64,000 bases of DNA from Anaerolineae bacterium (GTDB lineage Bacteria; Chloroflexota; Anaerolineae; Aggregatilineales; Phototrophicaceae), in assembly GCA_022822305.1 (NCBI GenBank), contig JAJEBY010000016.1, positions 682,001-746,000 on the forward strand, in the 5' to 3' direction. The translations under genes and the position numbers were made by a program. Below, in pieces: positions 1 to 9,163 of the stretch. The stretch's first letter is position 1. Each line of letters opens with the position of its first letter. A model generated the notes under the pieces. It saw only the letters and a list, made by a program, of their open reading frames with translations. It was not told the DNA's origin and searched no databases.

Positions 1-70
1 TGTAGCAGGCAGTAGGGGCATGCACAATGTATAATCACTTGCGATTTGCTCGCTTGACCCCGGCTGAGAC

Positions 71-100
71 TTGCCAGACCTGCCGCTTTCAAAGTAAAAT
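71..100 (+). promoter_or_regulatory. Putative sigma70-type promoter for small membrane protein
   Basis: TTGCCA at 71-76 and TAAAAT at 95-100 are separated by 18 nt and lie about 36 nt upstream of the ATG at 137. The match to the -35/-10 consensus is good and the position is right, but it is based on sequence only. Confidence 0.5.
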
Positions 101-136
101 GCGGTTGTTTCCGGCTGTATCGAAACGGAGCAAGGT

Positions 137-385
137 ATGTCGAGCTTAACCATCCGCCGCACAATAGTTTGGGTCGTATCTATGGTGTTGGGCCTCATCA
201 TTGGATATGGCATCATCACCATTGGTTTCGACATGCTGCCGCTCTTCAGCGCCGTGCAAACGCCGCAAGGCGTGACCATCGAAGAATACGGCATATTTTA
301 TTACCTCTTCACGGCCATTCCAATTGGCCTGGTTTTCGTGATTTGGCTCGATGCCTTCATGGATACCAAGATCCTGCCTGATTAA
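137..385 (+). CDS. Small two-TM membrane protein, unknown function
   Basis: This 82-residue protein has two clear hydrophobic segments, at about residues 8-30 and 53-72. A short acidic stretch with Glu-Glu-Tyr lies between them, and the C-terminus is short and charged. An AAGG-type ribosome binding site precedes the ATG, and a good promoter lies just upstream. I do not recognise the family. It stands alone ahead of the mevalonate genes, with a 169-nt gap, so it need not be co-transcribed with them. No catalytic or binding motif is visible. Confidence 0.7.
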   Translation: MSSLTIRRTIVWVVSMVLGLIIGYGIITIGFDMLPLFSAVQTPQGVTIEEYGIFYYLFTAIPIGLVFVIWLDAFMDTKILPD

Positions 386-554
386 GACGCATCAGTTTCA
401 ACCTTTCAAGACTCCACCTATGTGCGGATTCCTTTTGGTTTCAGCAGGATCAGATCGTGGGAAATCGCGACTATTGCAGTTGACAGCTGCTAACTGATAG
501 CAAAGGGATGGCTGCTGATAGCTTTTGCCAGCGGGTCGGCGCTAATCTAGAGTC

Positions 555-1847
555 ATGGAACCGAGGAAATCGTCAGCCATTTCGAAGCTTTACGAGAGAT
601 CGCCGGCAGAACGGCGCGAGGCCGTTGCGGCTTGGGCGGGGCTGGAACCGATTGAAGCCTCTGCTTTGGACGACTGCGGGCTTTCGGCCAACGATGCCGA
701 GTTGATGATCGAAAACGTTATCGGTCGCTTCGCATTGCCCATGGGCGTCGCCACGAACTTCCTGATCAACGGTCGAGATTATCTGATTCCGCTGGTCATT
801 GAAGAGCCGTCGGTGGTGGCCGCTTGCAGCTATGCCGCGAAGCTAATCCGCGCAGGCGGTGGTATTGTCGCCTCGAGCGACGAATCGATCATGACAGGCC
901 AGGTGCAGTTACTCGATATTCCGAATATTGAAACGGCGGCGGCGAGCATCACCAGTCATCAGGAGACGTTGCTTCGGCGCGCGAATGAGACTGCCACGAA
1001 CATTGTGGCCCGGGGCGGCGGAGCAACAGGTTTAGAAACGCGTGTGTTCGCGGATACGCCGGCGGGCGCTATGCTGGTGGCGCATTTGCATTTCGATACC
1101 CGCGATGCGATGGGCGCGAACGCCATCAACACTGCGTTGGAGCATATCGCTCCGGCGTTGGAGGAAATCAGCGGCGGTCGGGCGAATCTGCGCATTCTCA
1201 GCAATTTGAGCGACAGACGCATGGCGCGGGCGCGGGGCACGATCCCGGTCGATGCGCTTGGGACGGCCGAACTGTGCGGGCATGGGGTAGGGGAGGCCAT
1301 CGTTGAGGCATCGGTGCTGGCGGAGATTGATCCCTATCGCGCCGCTACCCACAACAAAGGCATAATGAACGGCATTGACGCTTTGATGATGGCGACCGGC
1401 AATGATTGGCGAGCAGTTGAAGCCGGCGCCCACGCCTACGCCGCGCGCCATGGCAGCTATACGAGCCTGAGCAGCTGGCGCCAAGACGAGCAAGGCAATT
1501 TGACGGGGCACATTGAACTGCCTCTCGCCCTCGGCATCGTTGGCGGCGCCACTCGGGTTCACAGAGGCGCAAAGGCTGCGCTGAAGATTCTAGCTGTGGA
1601 ATCGGCGCGAGAGCTGGCGCAAGTCGCGGCGGCAGTTGGCTTGGCGCAGAATCTGGGCGCATTACGCGCACTGGCGACCGAAGGCATACAGCGCGGTCAT
1701 ATGCGTATGCACGCGCGGCAGATCGCCTTGGCCGCAGGCGCGGAACCCGATATTTTGCAGGATGTCGTACAGACGATGATAAGAGAAGGGCGTATCAGGC
1801 CGGAACGGGCGAAAGCTCTGGTTCGTGAAAGCGAGCGACGACTATGA
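555..1847 (+). CDS. mvaA: Hydroxymethylglutaryl-CoA reductase, class II type
   Basis: Reduces HMG-CoA to mevalonate (or the reverse) with NAD(P)H, in the cytosol. At 430 residues it has the length of class II bacterial enzymes such as that of Pseudomonas mevalonii. Visible motifs are ENVIG and EEPSVVAA (catalytic Glu), [13 protein letters not shown] with the catalytic Lys followed by NGIDAL (catalytic Asp), GGATRVH, and the C-terminal GHMRMHA with the catalytic His. It is soluble, with no membrane segments. The stop overlaps the start of HMG-CoA synthase by 4 nt (ATGA), so the two are translationally coupled in an operon with the thiolase-like gene. The ribosome binding site is weak. Class II sequences are used biosynthetically in several bacteria, and the neighbours here favour biosynthesis. 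Confidence 0.95.
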   Translation: MEPRKSSAISKLYERSPAERREAVAAWAGLEPIEASALDDCGLSANDAELMIENVIGRFALPMGVATNFLINGRDYLIPLVIEEPSVVAACSYAAKLIRAGGGIVASSDESIMTGQVQLLDIPNIETAAASITSHQETLLRRANETATNIVARGGGATGLETRVFADTPAGAMLVAHLHFDTRDAMGANAINTALEHIAPALEEISGGRANLRILSNLSDRRMARARGTIPVDALGTAELCGHGVGEAIVEASVLAEIDPYRAATHNKGIMNGIDALMMATGNDWRAVEAGAHAYAARHGSYTSLSSWRQDEQGNLTGHIELPLALGIVGGATRVHRGAKAALKILAVESARELAQVAAAVGLAQNLGALRALATEGIQRGHMRMHARQIALAAGAEPDILQDVVQTMIREGRIRPERAKALVRESERRL

Positions 1848-2911
1848 GCAAAAGTAACGATTGGATCATGCGGTCGGATCGCTCCGTGGGGATCGTCGGT
1901 TATGGCGCATATGTGCCTCGCTATCGCTTGCCGGGAAGCGAGATTGCGCGCATTTGGACCGATGGCCTGGGCGGTTCGCCGGTGAAAGAAAAAGCCGTCG
2001 CCGGCATTGACGAAGATGTCATCACCATGTCCATCGAGGCGGCGCGCAACGCAATTGCCTGCGCGGGCATTGATCCACGGGACATTCGCGCGGTTTGGGT
2101 GGGCAGCGAGAGCCATCCTTACGCCGTGAAGCCAACCAGCACAGTGGTTGCGGAGAGCATCGGAACCTCATCCAATATTCAAGCGGCTGACTGGGAGTTT
2201 GCTTGCAAGGCGGGGACGGAAGCCGTGCAGGCAGCGATTGGCATCATCGGCAGCGGCATGGCGAATTACGCGCTGAGCATTGGCATGGATACCGCGCAGG
2301 GCCGCCCTGGCGACGCTCTCGAATACACGGCAGGCTGCGGCGGGGCCGCCTTCATTCTGGGTCCGGCCGACGAAAGCGTCGTTCGCTACCAAGGCAGCTA
2401 CAGTTACGTGACCGATACGCCGGATTTCTGGCGGCGAGCCGGGGAGGTATATCCCAGCCATGGCGACCGATTCACCGGGGAGCCGGCGTATTTTGCTCAT
2501 ACGATTGCGGCTGCGTCTAGTCTGATGGAGATGATGAATTCGTCTGCTGAAGATTATGACTACGCCGTTTTTCATCAGCCCAATGTCAAGTTTCCGCTGC
2601 GCGCGGCCAAGATCCTGGGTTTCACGCCTGATCAGGTCAACGCCGGTTTGCTCGCGAACGACATTGGAAACGTATATTCAGGGTCGTGCATGATTGGATT
2701 GACTTCCATACTGGATGTCGCGCGGCCGGGCGATCGCATCTTGATGGTGAGTTATGGCAGCGGCGCCGGTTCTGACGCCTTCGACCTGGTCGTAACGGAT
2801 CGCATACGCAACAAGCCGCGCGGCGTGCCATTGACGCGGGACTACATCAAGCGCCGCACGCCGATTGATTACGCAACCTACGTTCGATTTCGAGACAAGC
2901 TGAAAGATTAG
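1844..2911 (+). CDS. mvaS: Hydroxymethylglutaryl-CoA synthase, archaeal-type
   Basis: Condenses acetyl-CoA with acetoacetyl-CoA to give HMG-CoA. It has 355 residues, the short archaeal/PksG-like length, with a thiolase fold. The catalytic triad is visible: Glu89 in [12 protein letters not shown], the nucleophile Cys121 in EFACKAGT, and His244 in FHQPNVKFP. The start overlaps the HMGR stop, and an alternative start lies at Met9. In archaea this enzyme forms a complex with a thiolase and a DUF35 protein so that acetoacetyl-CoA is passed directly. The next two genes are those two partners, although both look altered here. All catalytic residues of HMGS itself are retained. Confidence 0.93.
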   Translation: MSKSNDWIMRSDRSVGIVGYGAYVPRYRLPGSEIARIWTDGLGGSPVKEKAVAGIDEDVITMSIEAARNAIACAGIDPRDIRAVWVGSESHPYAVKPTSTVVAESIGTSSNIQAADWEFACKAGTEAVQAAIGIIGSGMANYALSIGMDTAQGRPGDALEYTAGCGGAAFILGPADESVVRYQGSYSYVTDTPDFWRRAGEVYPSHGDRFTGEPAYFAHTIAAASSLMEMMNSSAEDYDYAVFHQPNVKFPLRAAKILGFTPDQVNAGLLANDIGNVYSGSCMIGLTSILDVARPGDRILMVSYGSGAGSDAFDLVVTDRIRNKPRGVPLTRDYIKRRTPIDYATYVRFRDKLKD

Positions 2912-2917
2912 AATTTC

Positions 2918-4072
2918 ATGAGAGTCTCAATCGTTGGCGCCGGAATGACAAGCGTGGCCGAACATTGGTCGCGGAGCCTGCGCGAATTGGCGGCCGAAGC
3001 GGGCAAAGCAGCGCTTGCGGATGCCGGGCTGTCCACTGCTGACGCGCTTTATGTGGGCAATGCTTACGGCGCGACTTTCAATCATCAGACTCAGCTCGGC
3101 TCTCTGATAGCCGATGAGATGCAGTTGAAGGGGATTGAAGCATTTTCTTGTGAGGCGGGAGAGGCATCCGGCGGTGTTGCCTTGCGCTGCGGGTATCTGG
3201 CGGTGGCGTCAGGTATGGTACGGACGGCTTTGGTTATCGGGGTGGAAAAGGCCACCGACATCGTTGGCCCCGCTCGTGTATCAGCGCGGAGCGTCAGCCT
3301 GGACGCCGACATGGAAGGTATAAATGGCGCCACGCCGACGGCGATGGCCGGCATGGTGATGCGACGCTATATGGACGAATACGGTGTCGATTTGGGGAGC
3401 TTTGAAGGATTTAGCATCAATGCGCATAGGAATGGCGCCGTTAATCCGCTGGCGATGTACCGGAATCGGATGCGCGAGGGAGCGTTCGTCAAGGCGCCGA
3501 TGATTGCTGATCCCGTGAGCTTGTTTGATGGCGCGCCCGATGGCGATGGCGCTGCGGCGATTGTGTTAACCCGGTCAGATGTCGCGGAAGATCTGGCGCC
3601 GCAGCCGGTGCGAATCCTTTCCAGCGCCGTCAAGACTGATCGGTTCATGCTGCAGGATCGGGAAGATCCGCTGTGGCTGGAGGCGGTTGCGGATTCGGCG
3701 TCGACAGCGCTGGCGAATGCTGACATTGCGCGCGAAGAGGTTGATTTGCTCGAGATCCATGATGCTTTCACGATCTTAACCGCGTTATCGCTGGAAGCGA
3801 TGGGATACAGCGAGCGCGGCCGCGGCTGGAGCTGGGCGCAGAGCGGCGGCGCAAAGATCGCGCGCGACGCCGAGTTGCCGCTTAGTACGTTTGGCGGTCA
3901 CAAGAGCCGCGGCAATCCGGCTGGCGCCAGCGGCATTTATCAAGCGGTTGAGGCGGTGCTCCAACTGCGTGGTGGGGCGGGCGCCAATCAAGCGCCGGGC
4001 GCAAAGACTGCGCTGATTCAGAATATGGCCGGCTTGGGCAGCACAGTCGTTACGCACATTCTGCGCGGCTGA
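2918..4072 (+). CDS. Thiolase-like protein (archaeal ACAT type) with altered catalytic residues
   Basis: This 384-residue thiolase-fold protein sits 6 nt after HMG-CoA synthase. In archaea the equivalent is the acetoacetyl-CoA thiolase that supplies HMGS in a shared complex. The overall family match is clear: SGGVALR after the nucleophile loop, EIHDAF in the HDAF loop, and a GGHKSRGNPAGASG loop. By eye, however, the usual VEAACASGG nucleophile loop reads CEAGEASGG. The catalytic Cys position (about 82) is therefore Glu, with a Cys four residues earlier (Cys78), and the GHP loop His is Asn (GNP). The C-terminal CxG loop is MAG. It may be a non-condensing scaffold for HMGS, may use another residue, or may belong to a variant subfamily. 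Family assignment is firm, activity uncertain. Confidence 0.85.
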   Translation: MRVSIVGAGMTSVAEHWSRSLRELAAEAGKAALADAGLSTADALYVGNAYGATFNHQTQLGSLIADEMQLKGIEAFSCEAGEASGGVALRCGYLAVASGMVRTALVIGVEKATDIVGPARVSARSVSLDADMEGINGATPTAMAGMVMRRYMDEYGVDLGSFEGFSINAHRNGAVNPLAMYRNRMREGAFVKAPMIADPVSLFDGAPDGDGAAAIVLTRSDVAEDLAPQPVRILSSAVKTDRFMLQDREDPLWLEAVADSASTALANADIAREEVDLLEIHDAFTILTALSLEAMGYSERGRGWSWAQSGGAKIARDAELPLSTFGGHKSRGNPAGASGIYQAVEAVLQLRGGAGANQAPGAKTALIQNMAGLGSTVVTHILRG

Positions 4073-4191
4073 TTCGGCAAACCGATAGGCTCTGCAAGTA
4101 TCATTTCCTATCACGATAGCAATTGAGAGTGCTCGTCCCCTAAACTGCCAGTCGAAATGCAGTTGCAATTTTTGGGGGAAGGAGCAATCGC

Positions 4192-4347
4192 ATGCAAGTA
4201 GCGCGATATTGGCGCAATAAAAAGCTTCTCTATCAGTTGCGACGAAACCGTGACCGTGCGGAGCGCGGATCGGTGGAGGCGCAAGCGCCCGACAGAGAGA
4301 TGGTAACCAGGCGCGCAAAGGCGGCGACGAAAGTTGTGGTCGCTTGA
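4192..4347 (+). pseudogene. N-terminal fragment of DUF35 protein (frame-disrupted zinc-ribbon region)
   Basis: A 51-codon reading frame begins at an ATG preceded by an excellent GGAAGGAG ribosome binding site. Its first residues, MQVARYWRNKKLLYQLR, match the conserved N-terminal helix of DUF35 proteins. Those normally continue into a four-Cys zinc ribbon and then an OB fold. Here no CxxC pair follows, and the frame stops at TGA 4345-4347. The OB-fold part continues in a different frame from ATG 4347 (TGATG overlap). In the frame of the OB part the string PCGARI appears near 4254-4271, resembling the CGARI of an intact ribbon. The region therefore looks scrambled by small indels. A sequencing error, a decayed gene or a translationally coupled two-piece gene are all possible. 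Confidence 0.6.
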
Positions 4348-4661
4348 TGCTGCCAGTTCGGTCAGAAAGTCACGAGGCCCGATTGAAATCCGGGATAGAT
4401 ACGAAGATTTCGCCGCACGGCACGATCTATAGCTTCACGCGCTTGCAGGAGGCGCCGGAAGCGTACAGCGCGCAAGCGCCGTATACGCTGGCCATAGTGG
4501 AGCTTGACGATGGCGGGCGTGTGACGGCGCAGTTGACAGACCTCGATGGCCCCGTGCAAATCGGCGATCCCGTTGAGATGGTGACGCGTAAACTCAGGAC
4601 GGACGGCGCGCGCGGCATGATCGTATACGGATACAAGTTCCGTCCGCCGCTCAAGCAATAG
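4347..4661 (+). CDS. DUF35 OB-fold protein lacking zinc ribbon (HMGS/thiolase partner)
   Basis: This protein of about 104 residues matches the C-terminal OB-fold half of DUF35: HGTIYSFTRLQEAPE, PYTLAIVELDDGG, VTAQLTD, IGDPVEMVTRKLR and the terminal VYGYKFRPP. In archaea the DUF35 protein bridges thiolase and HMG-CoA synthase. The four-Cys rubredoxin-like ribbon that normally precedes the OB fold is absent. The likely start is the ATG at 4347, which overlaps the stop of the upstream N-terminal fragment by one base; a TTG at 4344 is also in frame. The gene may be expressed by coupling to that fragment, or the locus may be a frameshifted single gene. It follows the thiolase-like gene by about 120 nt. 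Confidence 0.8.
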   Translation: MLPVRSESHEARLKSGIDTKISPHGTIYSFTRLQEAPEAYSAQAPYTLAIVELDDGGRVTAQLTDLDGPVQIGDPVEMVTRKLRTDGARGMIVYGYKFRPPLKQ

Positions 4662-4680
4662 CGGTCAAACCTGGGAATGG

Positions 4681-4711
4681 AAAAGAGCCGCTCTAATGAG
4701 TGGCTCTTTTT
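4681..4711. terminator. Bidirectional rho-independent terminator
   Basis: The inverted repeat AAAAGAGCC..GGCTCTTTTT, with a short loop around TAATG, lies between the convergent DUF35 and ABC ATPase genes. It has A and T tracts on both sides, so it can serve both strands. Confidence 0.85.
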
Positions 4712-4735
4712 GATGGATTCGGCAATACGTTTGCG

Positions 4736-5869
4736 CTAAGCCTGCGCCGCTTCCAGTTGCTTGGATTCGTATGCCAGAGAGATTTCCGTATTGGCATCGA
4801 AAATGTGGATATTGTCCAGGTTGAAGGTCACGCCCAATTCGTGCCCGACTGCGGCATCGGTGCGCGGATCGGTGCGGGCTATGAAGTTCTTTCCACCATT
4901 CTCCAAGTAGATGATCACTTCGTTGCCCATCTGCTCGACGACTTCGACGTTAGAAGTCAAATTGGCCGGAATGATACCCTGCGGGAGGAAGTTAGTGTCG
5001 TGAATATCTTCCGGGCGAATGCCGCAGATGACTTCCTGTCCAACGTGGCTCTTGTACGAATCGGTCTTGCTCGGCGGCAGATCAAGCGCGAATGCGCCAA
5101 GATCAACGATAATGTGGTCGCCGTCGGGCTTGAGCGTGGCATCGAAGAAGTTCATGGATGGGCTGCCGATAAACCCGGCGACGAATACGTTGCGCGGATT
5201 GTGATAAAGATTGAAGGGCGAGTCAATCTGCTGCAGCTTGCCTTCATTCAAGACGCAGATGCGCGTTCCCATGGTCATAGCTTCGACCTGGTCATGCGTT
5301 ACATAAATGAAGGTGGTTTCCAAGCGCTGATGCAAGCGACTGATAAAAGAGCGGGCTTCCACGCGGAGTTTCGCATCGAGATTGGACAAAGGCTCGTCCA
5401 TGAGAAAGACGGCCGGTTCACGAACGATCGCGCGGCCGACCGCTACACGTTGGCGCTGCCCACCGGACAGCTGGCGGGGACGGCGATCGAGCAAGTGGCC
5501 GATGCCCAACTCGTTGGCGGCTTCTTTGACGCGTTCGTCGATGATCTTCTTGGGCGTCTTGCGCAGCTTCAAGCCAAATGCCATATTGTCGTAGACCGTC
5601 ATATGCGGATAGAGCGCATAGCTCTGGAAGACCATGGCGACGTCACGATCTTTGGGCGCGATATTATTCACCACGCGATCACCGATGAGGATTTCACCTT
5701 CAGTGATTTCCTCCAAACCTGCGAGCATGCGCAAGCTGGTGGATTTGCCACAGCCTGAGGGCCCGACGAAGACGAGAAACTCCTTGTCGGCGACCTCGAT
5801 GTTCAAATCCGAGACAACTCGCTGATCGCCAAAATCCTTCGATACATGATTGAATGTGACTCCGGCCAC
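4736..5869 (-). CDS. ugpC: ABC transporter ATP-binding protein, MalK/UgpC type
   Basis: Cytosolic ATPase of a CUT1-type sugar or glycerol-phosphate importer, 377 residues. Motifs are Walker [10 protein letters not shown] (about residues 37-45), the Q-loop in [13 protein letters not shown], signature LSGGQRQR, Walker [13 protein letters not shown] and the H-loop YVTHDQ. The C-terminal OB/TOBE regulatory domain is present, with an [10 protein letters not shown] motif typical of MalK/UgpC/MsmX. The start is GTG at 5867-5869, with a GGAGG ribosome binding site 5 nt upstream. No permease or solute-binding gene is adjacent, so it is probably a shared ATPase serving several sugar importers, as MsmX does in Bacillus. 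The symbol indicates family, not proven substrate. Confidence 0.93.
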   Translation of the reverse strand: MAGVTFNHVSKDFGDQRVVSDLNIEVADKEFLVFVGPSGCGKSTSLRMLAGLEEITEGEILIGDRVVNNIAPKDRDVAMVFQSYALYPHMTVYDNMAFGLKLRKTPKKIIDERVKEAANELGIGHLLDRRPRQLSGGQRQRVAVGRAIVREPAVFLMDEPLSNLDAKLRVEARSFISRLHQRLETTFIYVTHDQVEAMTMGTRICVLNEGKLQQIDSPFNLYHNPRNVFVAGFIGSPSMNFFDATLKPDGDHIIVDLGAFALDLPPSKTDSYKSHVGQEVICGIRPEDIHDTNFLPQGIIPANLTSNVEVVEQMGNEVIIYLENGGKNFIARTDPRTDAAVGHELGVTFNLDNIHIFDANTEISLAYESKQLEAAQA

Positions 5870-5959
5870 AATAACCTCCGATTAAGATAGCAGATTGACG
5901 AAAGATTGGTAAAACTGCACAAATATACTACTTGACACAAAATTCATTTTATAGTGGCA

Positions 5960-5987
5960 ATTATACTCGGTTTTTTCCATTCTGCAA
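5960..5987 (-). promoter_or_regulatory. Putative promoter of the ABC ATPase gene
   Basis: On the minus strand TTGCAG (5982-5987) and TATAAT (5960-5965) are separated by 16 nt, about 90 nt upstream of the GTG start. The surrounding region is strongly AT-rich compared with its neighbours. Confidence 0.5.
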
Positions 5988-6044
5988 AATATTCGTTGAA
6001 ATGATGTAAAATCTCTCGACGAATGTTAATCGATCGAGGGAAAC

Positions 6045-7277
6045 ATGCGAGACAACCCCAATGCCGAGTTGATCGCGATTGGAACCGAGCTGCTGCTGGG
6101 CGAGATTACGGACACGAATTCGGTCTTTATGGCGCGCCAATTACGGGATATCGGCGTGAACGTTTTTTTCATGACGACTGTGGGCGACAATCTGGAACGG
6201 ATATCGTCCGCCGTATCCGATGCGCTAGACCGCGCGGAAATCGTGCTAACCTGCGGCGGATTGGGACCGACCGTGGATGACATGACGCGGCAGGCTGTCG
6301 CGAATGCGACTGATCGTTCCCTCGAATTTCATCAACATCTATACGATGACATTGCGGATCGCTTTCGGGGCTTCGGCACGCGGATGACCGAGAATAATCG
6401 CCAACAGGCCTATTTGCCGGAAGGCGCCCGACTGATCGAGAATCCTGTGGGTACCGCGCCAGCATTTGTCGTGGAAACGGAACGCGGCACGGTTATCAGC
6501 TTGCCGGGCGTGCCACGCGAGATGATGTACCTGATGACGGGGTCAGTTCTCCCTTATCTCTCGGGCAGATACAATTTGGGCGTCATCGTCGCCCGCACGC
6601 TTCGTACAGCCGGCGTAGGCGAAAGCTCGCTGGACGATATGATCGGCCGTGATCTGTTGAATGAAGGCAATCCCAGCGTGGGCCTGGCCGCGCACCATGG
6701 CTGCGTCGATGTGCGAGTGACGGCGAAGGCGGCCACCAAGGAAGCGGCGACCTCTCTCCTAAATGACATGCAGGCGCGACTGGTATCACGCATCGGCGAG
6801 CATGTATTCGGCGAAGACGAAGACACCTTGGAATCCGTAGTACTGCAGCTATTGGAGCGCTATCAGTTATATGTGCACGTGACCGAAGCCGGGCATACTG
6901 GCGTACTTTCCGCTTGTTTTGGCGGGGAGACGCCACACCTGTCGTCCAGCTCGTTTTCGCATCCGGACGAGACTTATCGCGCGCTTCGGCTGCAGCCGGA
7001 GGATATGAGTCTGAAAGATCTTGCCGTGGCTGCCGCCATCGCCGAGCGCGAAGCAAGAAAAGTCGACGCGAGCCTGGTACTGCTCAGCTACCCAGATTTG
7101 AATGAAAACGCGGACGTCGAACAAGGCAGCGCGATCGCCGTCGCAACTGCGAGCGGCACGCGTTTTCGCGTATATGGCTTTGGGGCGCGCTCAAACCTGG
7201 CTACGGAATGGCTGCCGCGATGGGGGCTGGCTAATCTATGGCGGATGCTGCGGCGCGAGCACGAAGACGGGATGTAG
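6045..7277 (+). CDS. cinA: CinA family protein with degenerate C-terminal amidase domain
   Basis: 410 residues in the CinA architecture. The N-terminal MoaB/MogA-like (MoCF) domain has AIGTELLLGEITDTN at the start and TCGGLGPTVDDMT at about residues 68-80. A middle domain carries NPVGTAPAF and LPGVPREM. The C-terminal region corresponds to the CinA/PncC nicotinamide-nucleotide amidase domain. In active PncC domains this begins with an ESCTGG motif carrying the catalytic Ser. Here the corresponding stretch reads EAGHTGVLSACFGG, so the Ser motif is missing. CinA N-terminal domains act as ADP-ribose/NMN-related pyrophosphatases. I infer that activity is retained while deamidase activity is doubtful. 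A GAGGG ribosome binding site precedes the ATG. Confidence 0.88.
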   Translation: MRDNPNAELIAIGTELLLGEITDTNSVFMARQLRDIGVNVFFMTTVGDNLERISSAVSDALDRAEIVLTCGGLGPTVDDMTRQAVANATDRSLEFHQHLYDDIADRFRGFGTRMTENNRQQAYLPEGARLIENPVGTAPAFVVETERGTVISLPGVPREMMYLMTGSVLPYLSGRYNLGVIVARTLRTAGVGESSLDDMIGRDLLNEGNPSVGLAAHHGCVDVRVTAKAATKEAATSLLNDMQARLVSRIGEHVFGEDEDTLESVVLQLLERYQLYVHVTEAGHTGVLSACFGGETPHLSSSSFSHPDETYRALRLQPEDMSLKDLAVAAAIAEREARKVDASLVLLSYPDLNENADVEQGSAIAVATASGTRFRVYGFGARSNLATEWLPRWGLANLWRMLRREHEDGM

Positions 7278-7293
7278 CCGATCCGCGTTTGCG

Positions 7294-9093
7294 TCACTCA
7301 TCGAGGCTCAAAAGCGCCATGAAGGCTTCCTGGGGCACTTCTACCGAGCCGATCATTTTCATCCGTTTCTTGCCCTTTTTCTGCCGCTCCAGCAGCTTTT
7401 TCTTGCGCGTCACATCGCCGCCGTAACATTTGGCGAGCACATCCTTGCGCAGGGCGCGGACATTTGCGCGTGAGATGACGCGCTTGCCGACGGCGGCCTG
7501 CACGGGGACGGTGAAGAGTTGGCGCGGGATCAGCTGCTTGAGTCTGGTCACGAGGCGCTGCCCGCGATGGTAGGCATCGTCAAGATGGCAGATCATGGCC
7601 AAGGCGTCTATCGGATCGTTGTTGACCAAGACGTTGACCTTCACCAAGTCGCCCGCGCGGTAATCGGCAAACTGATAGTCAAGGCTAGCGTAACCTTGTG
7701 TCACGCTTTTGAGTTTGTCATAGAAATCGATGATGATCTCGGACAGGGGAATATCGAAATGCAGGATTACGCGGGTGGCGTCGAGATACTCGGTCGTTTG
7801 GTAGATGCCACGCTTCTTAATCGCCAATTCCATAACCGGGCCGATATAGCGCTGAGGCACGTATACCTGAATCTTCATCCAGGGTTCTTGAATCTCGGCA
7901 ATCTCATTCTCGTCGGGAAGCAAGGCCGGGCTATCAATCTCGAGACTTTCGCCGTTCTTCCGCAGCACATGATATTCCACGCTGGGCGCGGTGGCGAGAA
8001 TGTCTAAATCGTACTCGCGCTCCAGCCGTTCTTGAATGATCTCCATGTGGAACAGGCCGAGGAAGCCGACGCGGAAACCGAAGTTTAGCGCTTGTGAAGT
8101 TTCGGGCTGATAAACCAGCGACGCGTCATTGAGTTGCAGTTTTTCCAAGGCGTCGCGCAAGTCGGCGTAATTCTCGTTGTGCGTGGGATAGAGGCCGGCG
8201 AACACCATCGGCTTCACCGTTTCGTAGCCCGGCAAGGCAGTCTCGGCGCCAGCTTTGGCGAAGGTAATGGTATCGCCGACGCGGCACTCGCGAACGGATT
8301 TCAGCCCGGTGGCGATATAACCGACTTCGCCGGCGCTCAAACTGGCGACCGGTCGCATGACGGGATCGAATACGCCGATCTCTACCGGTTCGAAGCGGGC
8401 GTCGGTTGCGAAGAGTCTGAGCAGCTGTCGTCCGTCAAGGTCGCCGTCCGCCACGCGAACGTAAGCGATGACGCCTTTGTAGGCATCGTAGTGCGAATCA
8501 AAGACTAAAGCGCGAAAAGGCGCCTCCGGTTCAGATGTTGGCGGCGGCACATCTGAAATCACGCGTTCCAAGACTTCGGTCACGCCGGCGCCGCTCTTGG
8601 CGGAAATCTGCGGCATATCTTCGATTGGCGTTCCCAGCAGGTCTTGCATCTCGCGGGCGACAAGTTCCGGCTGGGAGGCGGGCAAATCGATTTTGTTGAT
8701 GACCGGGATGATCTCCAGATCTTGTTCCAAGGCCAGATAGACATTGGACAAGGTTTGCGCTTCAATGCCCTGTCTGGCGTCAACCACCAGAATTGCGCCT
8801 TCACAGGCTTGCAAGGCTCTGCTGACCTCGTAGGTGAAATCGACGTGTCCGGGCGTATCTATGAGATTGATGGTGTAGGTGGCGCCGTCGTCAGTCCGGT
8901 AGCGCATGCGGACCGCGGAAGCTTTGATGGTGACGCCACGTTCGCGTTCCAGCGCCATACTATCCAGCAATTGTTCCTGCATATCGCGCGCGCCGACGGT
9001 GTTGGTCAATTCCAAAAGCCGATCAGCCAGAGTGCTTTTGCCGTGATCGACATGCGCGATTATGCAGAAGTTGCGGATATGCTCGATTTTCAT
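7294..9093 (-). CDS. lepA: Elongation factor 4 (LepA)
   Basis: Ribosome-associated GTPase that promotes back-translocation or assists 30S assembly, about 599 residues. GTPase motifs are AHVDHGKST (G1), RERGVTIKAS (G2), DTPGHVDF (G3) and NKIDLP (G4). The EF-4-specific C-terminal domain ends in the usual Lys-rich CYGGDVTRKKKLLERQKKGK segment. I chose the ATG at 9091-9093 (MKIEHIRNF), because LepA proteins start just before IRNF. A longer frame reaching 9129 adds 12 non-conserved residues. It is the last gene of a minus-strand run with tlyA and the protease, and converges with cinA with a 16-nt gap. Confidence 0.97.
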   Translation of the reverse strand: MKIEHIRNFCIIAHVDHGKSTLADRLLELTNTVGARDMQEQLLDSMALERERGVTIKASAVRMRYRTDDGATYTINLIDTPGHVDFTYEVSRALQACEGAILVVDARQGIEAQTLSNVYLALEQDLEIIPVINKIDLPASQPELVAREMQDLLGTPIEDMPQISAKSGAGVTEVLERVISDVPPPTSEPEAPFRALVFDSHYDAYKGVIAYVRVADGDLDGRQLLRLFATDARFEPVEIGVFDPVMRPVASLSAGEVGYIATGLKSVRECRVGDTITFAKAGAETALPGYETVKPMVFAGLYPTHNENYADLRDALEKLQLNDASLVYQPETSQALNFGFRVGFLGLFHMEIIQERLEREYDLDILATAPSVEYHVLRKNGESLEIDSPALLPDENEIAEIQEPWMKIQVYVPQRYIGPVMELAIKKRGIYQTTEYLDATRVILHFDIPLSEIIIDFYDKLKSVTQGYASLDYQFADYRAGDLVKVNVLVNNDPIDALAMICHLDDAYHRGQRLVTRLKQLIPRQLFTVPVQAAVGKRVISRANVRALRKDVLAKCYGGDVTRKKKLLERQKKGKKRMKMIGSVEVPQEAFMALLSLDE

Positions 9094-9163
9094 GTGCAGA
9101 GATGCTCCGCGCGATAGGCGTGACGTCATTATTATTGAACATGAGGCGTTGGAGTAGGGGAAG

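Noticed and set aside
4700..5758. 352-codon plus-strand frame opposite the ABC ATPase
   Set aside because: It is the mirror of a complete MalK-type gene. The product has no domain, and its start lies inside a terminator.
5933..5965. TTGACA plus downstream TATA-like sequence as a cinA promoter
   Set aside because: No -10 hexamer is found at 16-18 nt spacing on the plus strand. The minus-strand pair for the ABC gene is the better fit for this AT-rich region.
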